This document shows, piece after piece, positions 16,201 through 24,758 of a stretch of DNA of 64,000 nt (positions are counted from its first letter, which is position 1; each line of letters opens with the position of its first letter). The DNA is from Defluviitaleaceae bacterium (lineage in GTDB: Bacteria; Bacillota; Clostridia; Lachnospirales; WQUN01), in assembly GCA_009780585.1 (NCBI GenBank), contig WQZS01000016.1:1-64000 (forward strand), in the 5' to 3' direction. Under the pieces are notes generated by a model that saw only the letters and a list, made by a program, of their open reading frames with translations, had not been told where the DNA came from and made no database searches. The position numbers were made by a program, and so were the translations under genes.

Positions 16201-16296
16201 GTTCACGGTCTTTCCATAACCCCCAAGTCTATCCATAATTTCTTGATTGCCGACATCCAATTGTTTGGCTAATTCGTGTATACGAATTTTTGGCAT
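13270..16296 (-). CDS. infB: Translation initiation factor IF-2 with a repeat-expanded N-terminus
   Basis: IF-2 is the GTPase that brings initiator tRNA to the 30S subunit. The 1008-residue protein opens with an IF2_N domain, [18 protein letters not shown]. Residues 66-202 are ten tandem copies of a 11-14-residue unit (V/L/[14 protein letters not shown]), and 203-410 are rich in Pro, Gly, Arg and Met. A second IF2_N domain follows at about 430-480. The GTP-binding domain starts at [12 protein letters not shown] (518 on), with DTPGHEAF and TMMDKP. The start follows CGGAGGTGGCG, so the 39 upstream codons are excluded. The N-terminal expansion is unusual in regularity. Operon: ylxR upstream, rbfA downstream. 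Confidence 0.96.
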   Translation of the reverse strand: MPKIRIHELAKQLDVGNQEIMDRLGGYGKTVNNHMNTVEDADAVRIAKDLKPAAQQAAAEQDRPPRRVDAEGNPIPRRPRPVDANGNPLRPRVDAEGKPLPRRPRLVDADGNPLPPRPRVDADGNPLPRRPRPVDAEGNPLPPRPRPVDADGNPLPPRPRPLDANGNPLPRRPRPLDTEGNPLPRRPRPMDAEGNPLPRRPKPPETPAPTPAAVQPPPPPSNIIRPPRPLEERTPRPQQPSGNARPSGMPGERPPRPAHPAGGDRSSRPMRPAGLPVDRPPRPPMGTQRPGGAPRPGGTARPMNTARPAGTTRPMGAPRPAGTMGGRPPMRPGGMTGNAQGGFRPRPAGATGGPPSRGGPLKPPAKAEPSKDDRKAQWSRDSQARTAKKDRKDADRKENRQGFDRKSRTGAKQPKKLMPTFVAPIITQITVATEITVRDLAEKLHKSNADIIKVLMRKGLMVTANQLIDFEAASYVAETYDILVEEYVEVDIFEQAFSSKPDSDDDLISRPPVVVVMGHVDHGKTSLLDVIRNANVQSGEAGGITQHIGAYSATINNKAITFLDTPGHEAFTAMRMRGAQVTDIAILVVAADDGVMPQTIEAINHAKAAGVDIIVAITMMDKPSANPDRVKQQLTDHGLQPEDWGGQTITVPVSALKKEGIDTLLEMILLVSEMKELKANPNKSARGSIIEAKLDKGRGPVATVLVQEGTLRVGDPVVAGACYGKIRAMVDGHGRTVKEAGPSTPVEIIGLAEVPATGDILYTAANERQARQLSETVVAKGRENLIKSTQGKISLDDLFNQIQAGQVKDLNVVVKGDVQGSVEALRGSLEKLSNADVRVRTIHTGVGAVTESDVMLASASNAIIIGFNVRPDASAKSTAETENVDIRLYSVIYSAIDDIEAAMKGMLDPEFKEVILGHAEIRQIFKASGVGTIGGCMVLDGKITRSAKVRLVRDGRVIYDGTLETLKRFKDDAREVAAGYECGMLFKNYSDIRENDRVEAYIMEEIPR
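15691..16098 (-). repeat. Tandem coding repeat in infB, ten units of about 42 bp
   Basis: The units encode [14 protein letters not shown] and nine variants, some shortened to 11 or 13 residues. On the plus strand the period shows as recurring GGGGATTCCC / GGGGTTGCC steps roughly every 42 bp. Unit lengths differ by whole codons, so frame is kept. This indicates expansion and contraction under selection for an open frame. Confidence 0.85.
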
Positions 16297-16313
16297 TCGC
16301 CACCTCCGTATTT

Positions 16314-16532
16314 TTACAAAAGCGATTCCAAGAGCTGCGTATATATATCGGGCGGGACCGTTCCCTTTAGCGAACGTTCCAAGCCTTTTGTTTTTCGGGC
16401 TTGTTCGATACACGCTTTATTTTTACATATATAAGCGCCGCGTCCTTGGGGGGGCAGGGATACGCGAAGCAACTCGTCTTTATCCCGCATCTCCCGACAG
16501 GCGACGCATTTACGTTGCGGGCGTTTCTTCAA
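16314..16532 (-). CDS. ylxR: YlxR-family RNA-binding / RNase P modulator
   Basis: YlxR is a small protein between nusA and infB in most Bacillota. The segment [18 protein letters not shown], then [18 protein letters not shown] and a final amphipathic helix match the family. The open frame continues upstream inside nusA as a Met/Thr/Asn-rich shadow of the NusA acidic tail, so the start must be internal. I choose TTG at 16532 (LKKRPQRKC) because AAGAGGGCGAAGCCG precedes it; ATG at 16565 is the alternative. The gene overlaps the nusA 3' end by 23 bp. The usual ribosomal-protein-L7Ae-like ylxQ gene is missing from this operon. Confidence 0.8.
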   Translation of the reverse strand: MKKRPQRKCVACREMRDKDELLRVSLPPQGRGAYICKNKACIEQARKTKGLERSLKGTVPPDIYTQLLESLL

Positions 16533-17775
16533 CGGCTTCGCCCTCTTCGTAGTATTCCTCGTCATCGTAATACTCGTCGTCATCGTAATATTCTTCGTCT
16601 TCGTAGTATTCCTCATCATCGTAATATTCGTCATCGTCGTAATATTCGTCATCGTAGTATTGCTGTTCGGCGGCGGGCGTTTCCGTTTCATCCGGTTCCA
16701 CGAATTCGGGTTTGGGGAATACCAGGAAGTCCGTGCCGCGTGCCTGCGCTTCGCTTTTTATATCGATGCGCCATCCGGTAAGGCGCGCGGCCAGCCTTGC
16801 GTTTTGGCCTTCTTTCCCGATGGCGAGGGAAAGCTGATGATCGGGGACGATAACACGCGCCTCTTGGTCATAGGGGCTGGTGGCGACCGTAACCACTTTG
16901 CTCGGGCTTAACGCGGCGGCGATAAACTTGGCCGGGTCGGGGTTAAACATGATGATATCCAGCTTTTCTCCGCGCAGTTCGCCGCTGATAATATTAACGC
17001 GCTGGCCGCCTTGCCCTACGCACGAGCCGATGGGGTCAACATGGGGATGAACGGTGTGTACGGCTACCTTGCTGCGGCTTCCCGCTTCCCGCGCGACGGA
17101 TTTGACCTCTACCACGCCGTCGAATATTTCGGGTACTTCCTGCTCGAACAAACGGCGCAGCAGGTCGGGATGCGTACGGCTGACCTGGACAAGCGGCCCC
17201 TTGCTGCTTTGCTTTACTTCCATTACGTAAACCTTGATACGATCGCCGAATTCGTACCGTTCGCGCGGCATTTGCTCTCCGGTGGCCAACGTCGCTTCCA
17301 AGCCCCCAAGGCTGACGATGACGTTGCGGCGGTCGCGGCGTTGCACGATCGCAGTTACCACGTCGTTTTCCTTGGTAATAAACTCGTTATACAAACGCTC
17401 ACGTTCGGCCTCGCGTATTTTTTGCACAACCACCTGCTTGGCGGTTTGCGCGGCGATGCGGCCGAAATCCTTGGGTGTGACGGTGATGTCCACAAGGTCT
17501 TCCAATTCGTATTGCGCGTTGATCTTACGCGCGTCTTCCAACGATATGTGCAAAATCGGGTCCTCGACTTCCGGGGAAACGGTTTTCTGCGCGATTACGA
17601 CGTACTTGCCGTCCTCGCGGTCGATAACCACGCGCAGGTTGGCCTGTTGGCCGAACTGCCGCCTGCAAGCCGAAACCAGCGACGATTCGATCGCTTCGAA
17701 GATGATTTCCTTATCGATGCCTTTTTCGTGTGCGACTTGCGCGATTGCCGCTATCAGTTCCTTGCCGTTAACCAT
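16510..17775 (-). CDS. nusA: Transcription termination/antitermination factor NusA with a Tyr/Asp/Glu tail
   Basis: NusA binds RNA polymerase and RNA to control pausing, termination and antitermination. The 421-residue protein has the N-terminal RNAP-binding domain (1-130), an S1 domain (about 135-200, with GDRIKVYVMEV), then KH1/KH2 (about 205-345) including DPIGSCVGQGGQRVNII and LAIGKEGQNARLAARLTGW. The core is of normal length. Residues 370-421 form a tail of repeating YYDDE / YYDDDE / YYEDEE units (16513-16668), followed by [10 protein letters not shown] tail so rich in Tyr and acidic residues is not part of the standard NusA. ylxR starts inside its last codons. Start ATG follows GGAAGGAACATACCAC. 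Confidence 0.95.
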   Translation of the reverse strand: MVNGKELIAAIAQVAHEKGIDKEIIFEAIESSLVSACRRQFGQQANLRVVIDREDGKYVVIAQKTVSPEVEDPILHISLEDARKINAQYELEDLVDITVTPKDFGRIAAQTAKQVVVQKIREAERERLYNEFITKENDVVTAIVQRRDRRNVIVSLGGLEATLATGEQMPRERYEFGDRIKVYVMEVKQSSKGPLVQVSRTHPDLLRRLFEQEVPEIFDGVVEVKSVAREAGSRSKVAVHTVHPHVDPIGSCVGQGGQRVNIISGELRGEKLDIIMFNPDPAKFIAAALSPSKVVTVATSPYDQEARVIVPDHQLSLAIGKEGQNARLAARLTGWRIDIKSEAQARGTDFLVFPKPEFVEPDETETPAAEQQYYDDEYYDDDEYYDDEEYYEDEEYYDDDEYYDDEEYYEEGEAVEETPAT

Positions 17776-17803
17776 GTGGTATGTTCCTTCCTTTTATTTT
17801 GCC

Positions 17804-18265
17804 TTAGTCCTCGAATATTTCCAACCTGCAAGCCGCTACGGCTTCCCGCGGGAATTGCCTTTGGCGGTCGGGTTCGGTTTCGATCGTGATTACGCGGTTT
17901 TCGTAGGCTAAGAGCTTGCCCCGGTAATTCTTACGGTTTTCCACGGGGGCGTACAGACGGAGCCTTATGTTATGCCCGATGTAGCGCGCAAAGTGGCCGT
18001 CATTGTTTAACCTTCGTTCAATCCCGGGGGAACTGACCTCCAACGCGTAGGCTTCGGGTATCGGGTCATGCTCGTCCAGCACGGCTTCGGCCAGGCGGCT
18101 GACCCGTTCGCAGTCCTCGAGGTTTACCCCCGCTTCTTTGTCGATGTAAAGGCGTAATATACGTTCGCCGCCTTCTTTAACCATTTCGATATCGTATAAC
18201 GCCACTCCGGCTTCCCGCGCTACGGGTGTCAGCATTTCGGTCAGGGCTTGTATTCTTTCCGACAT
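17804..18265 (-). CDS. rimP: Ribosome maturation factor RimP
   Basis: RimP acts in 30S subunit assembly. The 153-residue protein reads MSERIQALTEMLTPVAREAG, then the conserved ILRLYIDKEAGVNLEDCERVS and ALEVSSPGIERRL (the SSPGxxRPL-like block), and a C-terminal SH3-like barrel. The Met at 18265 has GGAAGGGGACCGCGG upstream, so the 56 extra codons of the open frame are rejected. It is first of the operon rimP-nusA-ylxR-infB-rbfA-nrnA-truB-ribF. A TTGCAA/TATAAT promoter and a leader hairpin lie just upstream. Confidence 0.95.
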   Translation of the reverse strand: MSERIQALTEMLTPVAREAGVALYDIEMVKEGGERILRLYIDKEAGVNLEDCERVSRLAEAVLDEHDPIPEAYALEVSSPGIERRLNNDGHFARYIGHNIRLRLYAPVENRKNYRGKLLAYENRVITIETEPDRQRQFPREAVAACRLEIFED

Positions 18266-18299
18266 CCGCGGTCCCCTTCCAAGCTCGGGTAAAATATAA

Positions 18300-18319
18300 G
18301 AGTGGGTTTGCACCCACTC
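18300..18319 (-). promoter_or_regulatory. rimP-operon leader hairpin
   Basis: AGTGGGT (18301-18307) and ACCCACT (18312-18318) form a 7-8-bp stem with a TTGC loop in the 5' untranslated RNA, about 35 nt upstream of the rimP start. A GAGTGGG...CCCACTC hairpin in front of rimP/ylxS is common in Bacillota. It may let NusA or RimP feed back on the operon, but that role is inference. Confidence 0.65.
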
Positions 18320-18346
18320 CGTCGCGTCAAAATCGTCATCTTTGTG

Positions 18347-18375
18347 ATTATAGCATGTAATGGTAAGGTTTGCAA
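18347..18375 (-). promoter_or_regulatory. Promoter of the rimP-nusA-infB operon
   Basis: Minus strand: TTGCAA (18370-18375), 17-bp spacer, TATAAT (18347-18352). This is a strong sigma-A-type promoter. The start of transcription would fall near 18340, giving a leader of about 75 nt that contains the AGTGGGT hairpin. Confidence 0.75.
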
Positions 18376-18426
18376 CGTTTTTTTGATCGTAATTTTCGAT
18401 TGCCGTTGATTCCCCGCAGATAATGA

Positions 18427-18454
18427 TTGACAATCGGATTTCGTTTGGTAATAT
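18427..18454 (+). promoter_or_regulatory. Promoter of the SAM riboswitch-metK transcript
   Basis: TTGACA (18427-18432), 16-bp spacer, TAATAT (18449-18454). Transcription would start near 18461, just ahead of the riboswitch P1 stem. Confidence 0.7.
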
Positions 18455-18468
18455 AGGTGTTACAACTT

Positions 18469-18594
18469 CATACGCATCCAGAGAGGTGGAGGGATCAGGG
18501 CCCTGCGAAACCCGGCAACCAGTAAAGCGAAAACGTCCGCGTTACATGGTGCTAATTCCCCCGATTACGTTTTATCGTAATCGGAAGATGTATA
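18469..18594 (+). promoter_or_regulatory. SAM-I (S-box) riboswitch
   Basis: The aptamer carries the S-box signature GAGAGGTGGAGGGATCAGGG, then CCCTGCGAAACCCGGCAACC, and GGTGCTAATTCC. P1 is formed by ATACGCATC (about 18470-18478) with GATGTAT (18588-18594). P4 is formed by CCGATTACG and CGTAATCGG. It binds S-adenosylmethionine, and the downstream terminator forms when SAM is bound. It controls metK, so SAM represses its own synthetase. Confidence 0.95.
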
Positions 18595-18599
18595 GAACA

Positions 18600-18626
18600 A
18601 AAAGCCCTGAAGGGGCTTATTTTTTT
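18600..18626 (+). terminator. Riboswitch expression-platform terminator
   Basis: AAGCCC (18602-18607) pairs with GGGCTT (18613-18618), followed by ATTTTTTT to 18626. It lies between the SAM aptamer and the metK RBS, so it is the regulated terminator. Confidence 0.85.
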
Positions 18627-18649
18627 ACGACAAAAAAGGAGGAAATAAA

Positions 18650-19825
18650 ATGCATTTGTTTACATCGGAATCCGTAACCGAAGGTCACCCCGACAAGATG
18701 TGCGACCAAATTTCTGATGCGGTGCTGGACGCCATCTTGGCGAAGGACCCCGCGGCGCGCGTGGCGTGCGAAGTGGCGACCACCACGGGTTTGGTACTCG
18801 TCATGGGCGAGATCACGACCCAATGCTACGTGGACATTAAGAAAATCGTCCGCGATACGATCCGCGATATCGGTTATACGGGGACGGACATGGGCTTCGA
18901 CGCGGATTCCTGCGCGGTGCTCGTGTCGCTATCAGAACAATCACCGGACATCGCCCAAGGGGTGGACGACGCGCTCGAAACGCGCGGCGAAAAAGGCAAT
19001 AACGACACCGGCGCGGGCGACCAGGGCATGATGTTCGGCTACGCCTGCGACGAAACGAAGGAGCTCATGCCGTTACCTATCGCCTTATCCCACGCGCTTT
19101 CGCGCCGCTTGACCGAAGTCCGCAAGAACGGTACGTTTAAATACCTGCGTCCCGACGGCAAAACCCAAGTAACCGTAGCGTATGACGATAATAACCGACC
19201 CATGGGCGTGACGGCCGTCGTTCTCTCCACCCAACATTCGCCCGACGTAACGCTTGAACAAATAAAAAAAGACATGCTGGAGCATGTCATCAAACCCGTC
19301 GTCCCCGCGGATATGCTTAGCGCGGACACGAAATATTTCATTAATCCCACAGGGCGTTTCGTCATCGGCGGGCCGGTGGGCGACGCGGGCCTAACCGGAC
19401 GTAAGATCATCGTGGATACCTACGGCGGCTACGCGTCCCACGGCGGCGGCGCGTTCTCCGGTAAGGACCCCACCAAGGTTGACCGTTCGGCGTGTTATAT
19501 GGCGCGTTACATCGCCAAAAATATCGTTGCCGCGGAATTGGCCAAGCATTGCGAGGTGCAGGTCGCCTACGCCATCGGCGTTGCGAAGCCCGTTTCCGTA
19601 TTCGTTGACACCAAGGGTACGGGTAAAATAAAGGATACCGAAATCACCGCGTTGGTCAACGAACACTTTGACCTGCGCCCCGCCGCGATTATTAAGCACT
19701 TCGATTTGCGCCGGCCGATATACAAGCAAACCGCCGCGTACGGGCATTTCGGGCGTACGGATGTGGAACTGCCTTGGGAAAAAACGGATAAAGCAGATGC
19801 GCTAAAAAAAGCCGCGAACGGCTAA
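18650..19825 (+). CDS. metK: S-adenosylmethionine synthetase
   Basis: MetK makes SAM from methionine and ATP. The 391-residue protein has [20 protein letters not shown], then [21 protein letters not shown] (about 123-143), [20 protein letters not shown] (about 238-257), and [19 protein letters not shown] (about 261-279). All are hallmark MetK motifs. Start ATG follows AAAAGGAGGAAATAAA. A SAM-I riboswitch controls it. The gene ends in a 4-bp convergent overlap with asd. Confidence 0.98.
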   Translation: MHLFTSESVTEGHPDKMCDQISDAVLDAILAKDPAARVACEVATTTGLVLVMGEITTQCYVDIKKIVRDTIRDIGYTGTDMGFDADSCAVLVSLSEQSPDIAQGVDDALETRGEKGNNDTGAGDQGMMFGYACDETKELMPLPIALSHALSRRLTEVRKNGTFKYLRPDGKTQVTVAYDDNNRPMGVTAVVLSTQHSPDVTLEQIKKDMLEHVIKPVVPADMLSADTKYFINPTGRFVIGGPVGDAGLTGRKIIVDTYGGYASHGGGAFSGKDPTKVDRSACYMARYIAKNIVAAELAKHCEVQVAYAIGVAKPVSVFVDTKGTGKIKDTEITALVNEHFDLRPAAIIKHFDLRRPIYKQTAAYGHFGRTDVELPWEKTDKADALKKAANG

Positions 19826-20814
19826 CAAATCAACCCCTCCGCAATTTGCACGGCGTTGGTTGCCGCGCCCTTGCGGATATTGTCGCACACGACGAACATA
19901 TTCAAACCGTTTTTAAGGCTTTCGTCCCTGCGCAGCCGCCCGATGTGTACGGCATCGTTACCCGCCGCGATGATGGGCATGGGGTAGCGGTTTTGCGCGG
20001 GGTCGTCGCCGAAAGCGATGCCCGAGGAGTTTGTTAATAGGTTGCGCACATGTTCCAAGTCAAATGACTTAACCAACTCAACGTTGACCGACAAGCTGTG
20101 CCCCACATACACGGGTACGCGTACGCAGGTAGCGGTAATGAGTAAATCAGGTAGGTTGAGGATTTTGCGCACTTCGGCCATGAGTTTGATCTCTTCGCCG
20201 GTGTAGCCACCGTCATCGGGATCGTACGTGCCGATAAACGGGATTAGATTATTAGCGATGGGGTGGGGGAGGTGCTTCGGTGCTTCCCCCTTTAACGTGG
20301 CATCCAAATCCTTCCACCCGCCCACACCCGCGCCGGAAACGGATTGGTACGTGGAAATCACCACCCGTTTTAACCCGAAAGCGTCGTGCAGGGGTTTTAA
20401 CGCGGCGACCACGGGGCAAGCGCAGCAATTGGGGTTGGCGATGATGCCGTTGTGGTTTTTAAGTTCCCCGCCGTTAACTTCGGGGACGATGAGCGGCACT
20501 TGGGGGTCCATCCGCCACGCGGAGGAATTATCCACCACGATACAACCCTTTTTCGCGGCGATGGGCGCGTAAATTTTACTTAATCCGTTGCTGACGGCGA
20601 ACAGGGCAATATCGATCCCGATGTCAAACGACGAGGGGGACAATTCCTTAACGGTCAATGGTTGACCGTCAAAAACGATTTCCGTCCCCGCGCTCTTGGC
20701 GGAGGCGAACAAATGCAATTCCGTAATCGGCAGCTTCCGTTCCTCCAATATTTGTAAAAACGATTTACCGACCATGCCGGTCGCGCCCACTACGGCGCAG
20801 GTGAAAGGCTTCAT
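19822..20814 (-). CDS. asd: Aspartate-semialdehyde dehydrogenase
   Basis: Asd reduces aspartyl phosphate to aspartate semialdehyde, the branch point to lysine, methionine, threonine and diaminopimelate. The 330-residue protein has the NADP-binding [19 protein letters not shown] (about 8-26), the catalytic Cys region [11 protein letters not shown] (about 126-136) and the substrate region [14 protein letters not shown] (about 206-219). The start follows GAGGTATCCTTT. It is 14 bp downstream of lysC, so the two form an operon that feeds the next-door metK pathway through methionine. In the Cys motif the residue after Cys is Cys rather than the common Ser. Confidence 0.95.
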   Translation of the reverse strand: MKPFTCAVVGATGMVGKSFLQILEERKLPITELHLFASAKSAGTEIVFDGQPLTVKELSPSSFDIGIDIALFAVSNGLSKIYAPIAAKKGCIVVDNSSAWRMDPQVPLIVPEVNGGELKNHNGIIANPNCCACPVVAALKPLHDAFGLKRVVISTYQSVSGAGVGGWKDLDATLKGEAPKHLPHPIANNLIPFIGTYDPDDGGYTGEEIKLMAEVRKILNLPDLLITATCVRVPVYVGHSLSVNVELVKSFDLEHVRNLLTNSSGIAFGDDPAQNRYPMPIIAAGNDAVHIGRLRRDESLKNGLNMFVVCDNIRKGAATNAVQIAEGLIC

Positions 20815-20828
20815 AAAGGATACCTCAT

Positions 20829-22046
20829 TTATTCATTCATAATTTGCGCGAATTTTTCGTGGATGCAGACGGCGGCGTTGTCGGCGTACCTTTCCTCGAT
20901 CAATACCGTTATCTTTATTTCCGAAGTCGAAATCATACTGATATTTACGCCGCACTCATAAAGGGCCTCAAACATCGCCGAAGCCACGCCGAAGTTGGTG
21001 GTCATGCCCGCGCCGATGATGCTGAGCTTGGCCATACCCGTGTCGTGGGTCACCTTTTCGAAGCCGATGGCGGTTCGGTTGGCTTCCAACACATCAAGTG
21101 TTGTGCCCAAGTCCTCTTGGTGTACGGTAAAGCTGATGTCCTTCGTTTTATCGCTCCCCGCGGTTTGCAAGATGATATCAACGGAAATCTTGTGCGTGGC
21201 CAAGAGCGAAAATACATGGTACGCGATCCCCGGCCTGTCGACCAATCCCATTATACTGATCCGCGCCACGTCGCGGTCAATGGCCAATCCGCTGAACATT
21301 AATTTTTCCATGGACGATCCCTCCTTGATTTCCGTACCTTCGGTATCAAAATGCCAAGCGGAGCGCAATACCAGCTTGACGCGGTGGCGTTTCGCCATTT
21401 CCACGGCGCGGTTATGCAATACCTGCGCTCCCATCGATGCGAGCTCCAGCATTTCGTCGTAGCTGATGCACGATAGTTTTCTCGCTTTTGGCACGATACG
21501 GGGGTCCGCCGTATAAATACCGTCCACGTCGGAATAGATTTCGCACAAATCCGCGCCCAATACCGCCGACAAGGCGACTGCCGTCGTATCCGACGCGCCG
21601 CGCCCCAGCGTGGTAACGTCACCGTAACGGTTAACCCCCTGGAAACCCGCGACGATGACGATATTGTTCAATTCCAACGCCCGTGAAATCCGCTCCGGCC
21701 TGATCCGCTTGATGCGGGCGTTACCGTACAAGGAAGTCGCCTCAATGCCCACTTGCACGGCATTAAGCGAAAGCGCGGGCGCACCCAGCCTATGTATCGC
21801 CAGCGCCATCAAAGCGACGGCCTGTTGTTCGCCCGTGGCAAGGAGCATATCCAATTCGCGCTTGCCGGGGTCGGGGTTGACTTCCCGCGCCTTGGCGATC
21901 AATTCATCCGTGGTATCGCCCTGGGCGGAAAGCACCACCACCATTTTATTTCCGGCGCGGTAGGATGCCACGATATGCTCAGCCACGCGCAGGATGCGTT
22001 CGGCGTTTGCGACGGACGTACCGCCGTATTTTTGTACGATCAGCAT
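20829..22046 (-). CDS. lysC: Aspartate kinase
   Basis: LysC phosphorylates aspartate, the first step of the aspartate family. The 405-residue protein begins with LIVQKYGGTSVANAERI (substrate/ATP-binding motif), has GRGASDTTAVALSAVLGAD (about 150-168), and two ACT domains after about residue 265 (ARISIMGLVDRPGIAY; KLSIIGAGMTTNFGVA), where amino-acid feedback acts. RBS AGAAGGGATAACC. The 95-bp upstream gap is too short and lacks the motifs of a lysine riboswitch. It is followed by asd. Confidence 0.96.
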   Translation of the reverse strand: MLIVQKYGGTSVANAERILRVAEHIVASYRAGNKMVVVLSAQGDTTDELIAKAREVNPDPGKRELDMLLATGEQQAVALMALAIHRLGAPALSLNAVQVGIEATSLYGNARIKRIRPERISRALELNNIVIVAGFQGVNRYGDVTTLGRGASDTTAVALSAVLGADLCEIYSDVDGIYTADPRIVPKARKLSCISYDEMLELASMGAQVLHNRAVEMAKRHRVKLVLRSAWHFDTEGTEIKEGSSMEKLMFSGLAIDRDVARISIMGLVDRPGIAYHVFSLLATHKISVDIILQTAGSDKTKDISFTVHQEDLGTTLDVLEANRTAIGFEKVTHDTGMAKLSIIGAGMTTNFGVASAMFEALYECGVNISMISTSEIKITVLIEERYADNAAVCIHEKFAQIMNE

Positions 22047-22140
22047 GGTTATCCCTTCTTTTCCGATTTTCGTGCAATCGATTTTATATGTTTGTACCTG
22101 TTTATGGCTCGGTCACCTCGCTGCCTAACGTTAAGCATAC

Positions 22141-22179
22141 AAAAAAACGCCGTGTTTAGCAATATATACCAACACGGCG
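22141..22179 (-). terminator. Terminator of the rplU-prp-rpmA operon
   Basis: Minus strand: CGCCGTGTT (22171-22179) and AACACGGCG (22148-22156) form a 9-bp stem with a 14-nt loop, followed by TTTTTTT (22141-22147). It lies 50 bp beyond the rpmA stop. Confidence 0.85.
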
Positions 22180-22230
22180 ATTTCCAATAATTTACTCGGT
22201 GATAATGGTAAATGCGATTTTGGCCTGTAT

Positions 22231-22530
22231 CTAAGCCAATTTCGCCTCTTCGGCGCGGGGGTAAACCGACACTTGCTTCTTGTCCCGCCCCTTGCGCTCG
22301 AAGCGCACGACACCGTCCGCCAGCGCGAACAGGTTGTCGTTGGAACCGCGGCCCACATTGTTGCCGGGGTGGATCTTCGTGCCGCGCTGGGTATACAGGA
22401 TATTGCCCGCCAGCACGAACTGCCCGTCGGCACGCTTCGCGCCCAAACTTTTAGCGTTGGAATCGCGGCCGTTGCGGGTGGAGCCTACGCCCTTCTTGTG
22501 GGCAAAAAAAGATAGGTTTAATGCGATCAT
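22231..22530 (-). CDS. rpmA: Ribosomal protein L27 with cleavable N-terminal extension
   Basis: Large-subunit protein L27 lies near the peptidyl-transferase centre. The sequence after the leader, [20 protein letters not shown], is canonical. The nine residues MIALNLSFF before the Ala form the Bacillota-specific leader that the protease Prp removes after a LxxFFA motif. I place the start at ATG 22530, because the upstream GTG would add only three residues. Prp itself is encoded just upstream (6-bp overlap with the longer frame, which is normal). Confidence 0.95.
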   Translation of the reverse strand: MIALNLSFFAHKKGVGSTRNGRDSNAKSLGAKRADGQFVLAGNILYTQRGTKIHPGNNVGRGSNDNLFALADGVVRFERKGRDKKQVSVYPRAEEAKLA

Positions 22531-22535
22531 GGGAA

Positions 22536-22853
22536 TCACTTCGCTTTCATAATTAATTCATTCGGGTGTTGGGCGGCTGCGCTTTCCAGCCCCAATACCA
22601 TTGCGTCCAATAACAGCCCCGCTTGTCCGCCGATGGGTTCCCCCCGCGGCGTATTGAGCGTGAAGGACAGATAGCCGCCTTCCTCTTCATTGCAATCACA
22701 GGTAAAATCCGCTTGCGTAAACGCCTCAATGCTGTTTACCGTGTTAATCACCAGCATGGACACCGCCGCGCATACATGGCTGTCCCCGTGGTGGGTTACT
22801 TCGAAGGAAGTGACCTGCCCCGACGGGTCGCGGCCGATGGCGGCTTCGATCAT
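22536..22853 (-). CDS. prp: Prp, cysteine protease that processes L27
   Basis: The 105-residue protein carries the family active-site region [20 protein letters not shown], with His at about 22-23 and Cys at about 28, and the C-terminal Ala-rich helix. Prp trims the L27 N-terminus, which is essential in Staphylococcus. It sits between L21 and L27 in the standard order and its ATG overlaps the rplU stop (22850-22853). The L27 cleavage site in the next gene confirms the assignment. Confidence 0.9.
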   Translation of the reverse strand: MIEAAIGRDPSGQVTSFEVTHHGDSHVCAAVSMLVINTVNSIEAFTQADFTCDCNEEEGGYLSFTLNTPRGEPIGGQAGLLLDAMVLGLESAAAQHPNELIMKAK

Positions 22854-23164
22854 TTTTTGTTGATGGTGTCGATCTTTAAGCGGGTGAAGGGTTGGCGGTG
22901 GCCTTTCTTTTTATAGAAGCCCTTCTTAGCCTTGTACTTGTAGATGATGACCTTCTTCGCCTTGCCTTCGCCCGCGACCGTGGCGGAAACGCTTGCACCC
23001 GCCACAAGCGGCTTGCCGAAGACCGTTTCCTCGCCGTCGATCAAGCCCAGCACCTTGTCGAAGGTATAAGCCGTACCCACGTCCGCGTTCAGCTTTTCCA
23101 CGAAGATGGTATCGCCCGCGGCTACCTTGTACTGCTTGCCGCCGGTTTCGATGATTGCTTGCAT
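22850..23164 (-). CDS. rplU: Ribosomal protein L21
   Basis: The 104-residue protein reads MQAIIETGGKQYKVAAGDTI and ends with the L21 signature KVIIYKYKAKKGFYKKKGHR (about 75-94), then QPFTRLKI. The start at 23164 has ATAAGGAGGTTGTC upstream, so the 47 preceding codons in frame are leader, not protein. First gene of rplU-prp-rpmA. The leader contains structure that may be the L21 autoregulatory element. Confidence 0.97.
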   Translation of the reverse strand: MQAIIETGGKQYKVAAGDTIFVEKLNADVGTAYTFDKVLGLIDGEETVFGKPLVAGASVSATVAGEGKAKKVIIYKYKAKKGFYKKKGHRQPFTRLKIDTINKK

Positions 23165-23256
23165 GACAACCTCCTTATATTTTATTGGAAGTACTCGCCG
23201 AAGGGGGTAGGGATAAATCCCGTTTGCGTGACCCGCTTCGTGCGGTTTTGTACAAC
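23165..23256 (-). promoter_or_regulatory. Structured rplU leader (probable L21 leader)
   Basis: The transcribed leader contains CCGC-ACGAA-GCGG (23233-23245) and GGGAT-TT-ATCCC (23210-23221) hairpins between the promoter and the L21 RBS. Firmicute rplU genes commonly carry such an autoregulatory leader. I did not verify its fit to the known consensus. Confidence 0.5.
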
Positions 23257-23262
23257 TTGGGT

Positions 23263-23291
23263 AATGTAGCAGATACGGATGGATTTGTAAA
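23263..23291 (-). promoter_or_regulatory. Promoter of rplU-prp-rpmA
   Basis: Minus strand: TTTACA (23286-23291), 17-bp spacer, TACATT (23263-23268). It lies about 100 bp upstream of the rplU start, and directly downstream of the MFS gene stop. Confidence 0.6.
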
Positions 23292-23301
23292 GCAATTTTT
23301 T

Positions 23302-24609
23302 TCATGTTGTGTCTTCTTCTGTTATGTCACCTAACTTTATTTCTTCGTTTTGCTGCATGTTTATTTTAATGAAGAATACCAGCGTAAAAGCCGCCGCCAT
23401 CATGACGATGGCCAAGGCGAAGGGCATCCGCCTGTCGATACCCGACAGGATACCGGATATGAAGCCGAAGGGCATGACGATGACCGTCACAAGCGCGTTG
23501 ATAATGCAAGTCATACGCGCGCGTTCCTGTGGGTTGATAATAATCGCCATTAGTGAATCCCTCCGCGGGAACACCATCGCAAACCCGAAAGCCTCCAATA
23601 CGATATAAATAAAAATGGTGGGATAGATAGCCGCCGTCCCCGCCCAACGGGTGGAAAGGATTAATAATATCTGTCCGGTTACAAACAGGGTGATGCCGAC
23701 CAAAACCGGTTTCCTGAACGATACCTTATCCAACACACGCACCAGTATAAAGAAAAAGGAAAGCATGACCCCCGCCCGGAGGATAGGCAAATATGCCAAA
23801 ATATCCCGCGGAAGCCCTAGATTTTGCGTGGCGTACAAGCCAAAAAAAGTGGAAACCGCTGTGGAGCCGATGGTCAAAAAAACCGTAAAAAGCATTACCT
23901 TAACGATTTCCCTCGATCTTAACAAACGCTTCGTTACGCTGCCGTAACCGGCAAGCAGGGAAATAATCGAGGCGTCCTTCGTTTCCCCCATGCGGCGTTT
24001 GCCTTGTTCCGTTTCCCCGCCGAACCCGTACATCAGGGTGCATTTCGCCGTCATGGAAAAGAACGAAAATAAATACAATATCCGCATGGCGGGGGCTACA
24101 TCCAGGGTACGCACCATCATCCCCGACAAGGGCGCGAAAAATACCACCAACTGCCCCGAAAGGTAAATCAATTGCCATACGTTGACGACATGCTTCTTTT
24201 CGACGTTTTCCACCAACAGGCAACTCCATGAGGTATTCGAAATTTGCCAAAGACCATTGAAGGACGCCGCCACCATAAACCACCAAAAGTTTTGCGAAAA
24301 CGCCCATATCAAACAGGGTACTGACCAACTCAACAAGTCGGCGAGCAGGGTCGTTAGGCGCCTGCCCAATTTGTCCGTTATCGCGCCGCTCAGCAAGCCG
24401 GAAATGATGCTGACCAGCATGGTAAGCGAAGCCAACAACCCGATTTGCGAATCGCTGAGCCCCAACGCAGCCTTGTAAAGCGCGACAAAAGGTATGTACA
24501 AATGGAAGGGGATACCCCATAAAGGCTCCGTCCAAACCACAGCCTTGGAATGGCGGTCAAGTGATTTAAAGGTTTGGAACAACGTGTGATTTTTGATTGC
24601 TTTAAGCAA
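23302..24609 (-). CDS. MFS permease, paralogue 1
   Basis: About 12 hydrophobic segments are visible, together with the MFS loop 2-3 motif GAITDKLGRRLTTLLAD (about 74-90 from my start). I chose a TTG start at 24609, because CGGAGGAGTCATCTT precedes it; the region upstream of it does not align with the paralogue at 44823-46064. The two proteins match along their length: 'AVVWTEPLWGIPFHLYIPF' here and 'VAVLAQPLWGVPFNLFTPF' there, and both share 'TQNLGL' and 'GISG/SDMNRRLPF'-type ends. Substrate unknown. The last residues are Glu-rich. Confidence 0.78.
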   Translation of the reverse strand: MLKAIKNHTLFQTFKSLDRHSKAVVWTEPLWGIPFHLYIPFVALYKAALGLSDSQIGLLASLTMLVSIISGLLSGAITDKLGRRLTTLLADLLSWSVPCLIWAFSQNFWWFMVAASFNGLWQISNTSWSCLLVENVEKKHVVNVWQLIYLSGQLVVFFAPLSGMMVRTLDVAPAMRILYLFSFFSMTAKCTLMYGFGGETEQGKRRMGETKDASIISLLAGYGSVTKRLLRSREIVKVMLFTVFLTIGSTAVSTFFGLYATQNLGLPRDILAYLPILRAGVMLSFFFILVRVLDKVSFRKPVLVGITLFVTGQILLILSTRWAGTAAIYPTIFIYIVLEAFGFAMVFPRRDSLMAIIINPQERARMTCIINALVTVIVMPFGFISGILSGIDRRMPFALAIVMMAAAFTLVFFIKINMQQNEEIKLGDITEEDTT

Positions 24610-24688
24610 AAGATGACTCCTCCGAATCGCAGCGTAATGTTTACTATACGCAATCCCGCAATGAATGGCAAATAAACGGAAAAACTGC

Positions 24689-24717
24689 TTGATAAAAAAC
24701 CTGTTAGACAATATGAT
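24689..24717 (+). promoter_or_regulatory. Promoter of the large lipoprotein gene
   Basis: TTGATA (24689-24694), 17-bp spacer, TATGAT (24712-24717). It is 42 bp upstream of the start codon at 24759. Confidence 0.55.
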
Positions 24718-24758
24718 GTGTAAAGAAACGGGTGTTCATATAAAAGGGGGTTTTGTTC

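Noticed and set aside
15277..16219. Long plus-strand ORFs opposite infB (431 aa and others)
   Set aside because: They are antisense shadows of the infB repeat region, whose GC-rich codons leave the other frames open. No RBS and no recognisable domain.
16533..16691. Extended N-terminus of YlxR
   Set aside because: The Met/Thr/Asn-rich sequence mirrors the NusA YYDDE repeat in another frame; a TTG with good RBS exists at 16532.
22047..22140. Lysine riboswitch upstream of lysC
   Set aside because: The gap is too short (about 95 bp) and none of the conserved L-box segments were seen.
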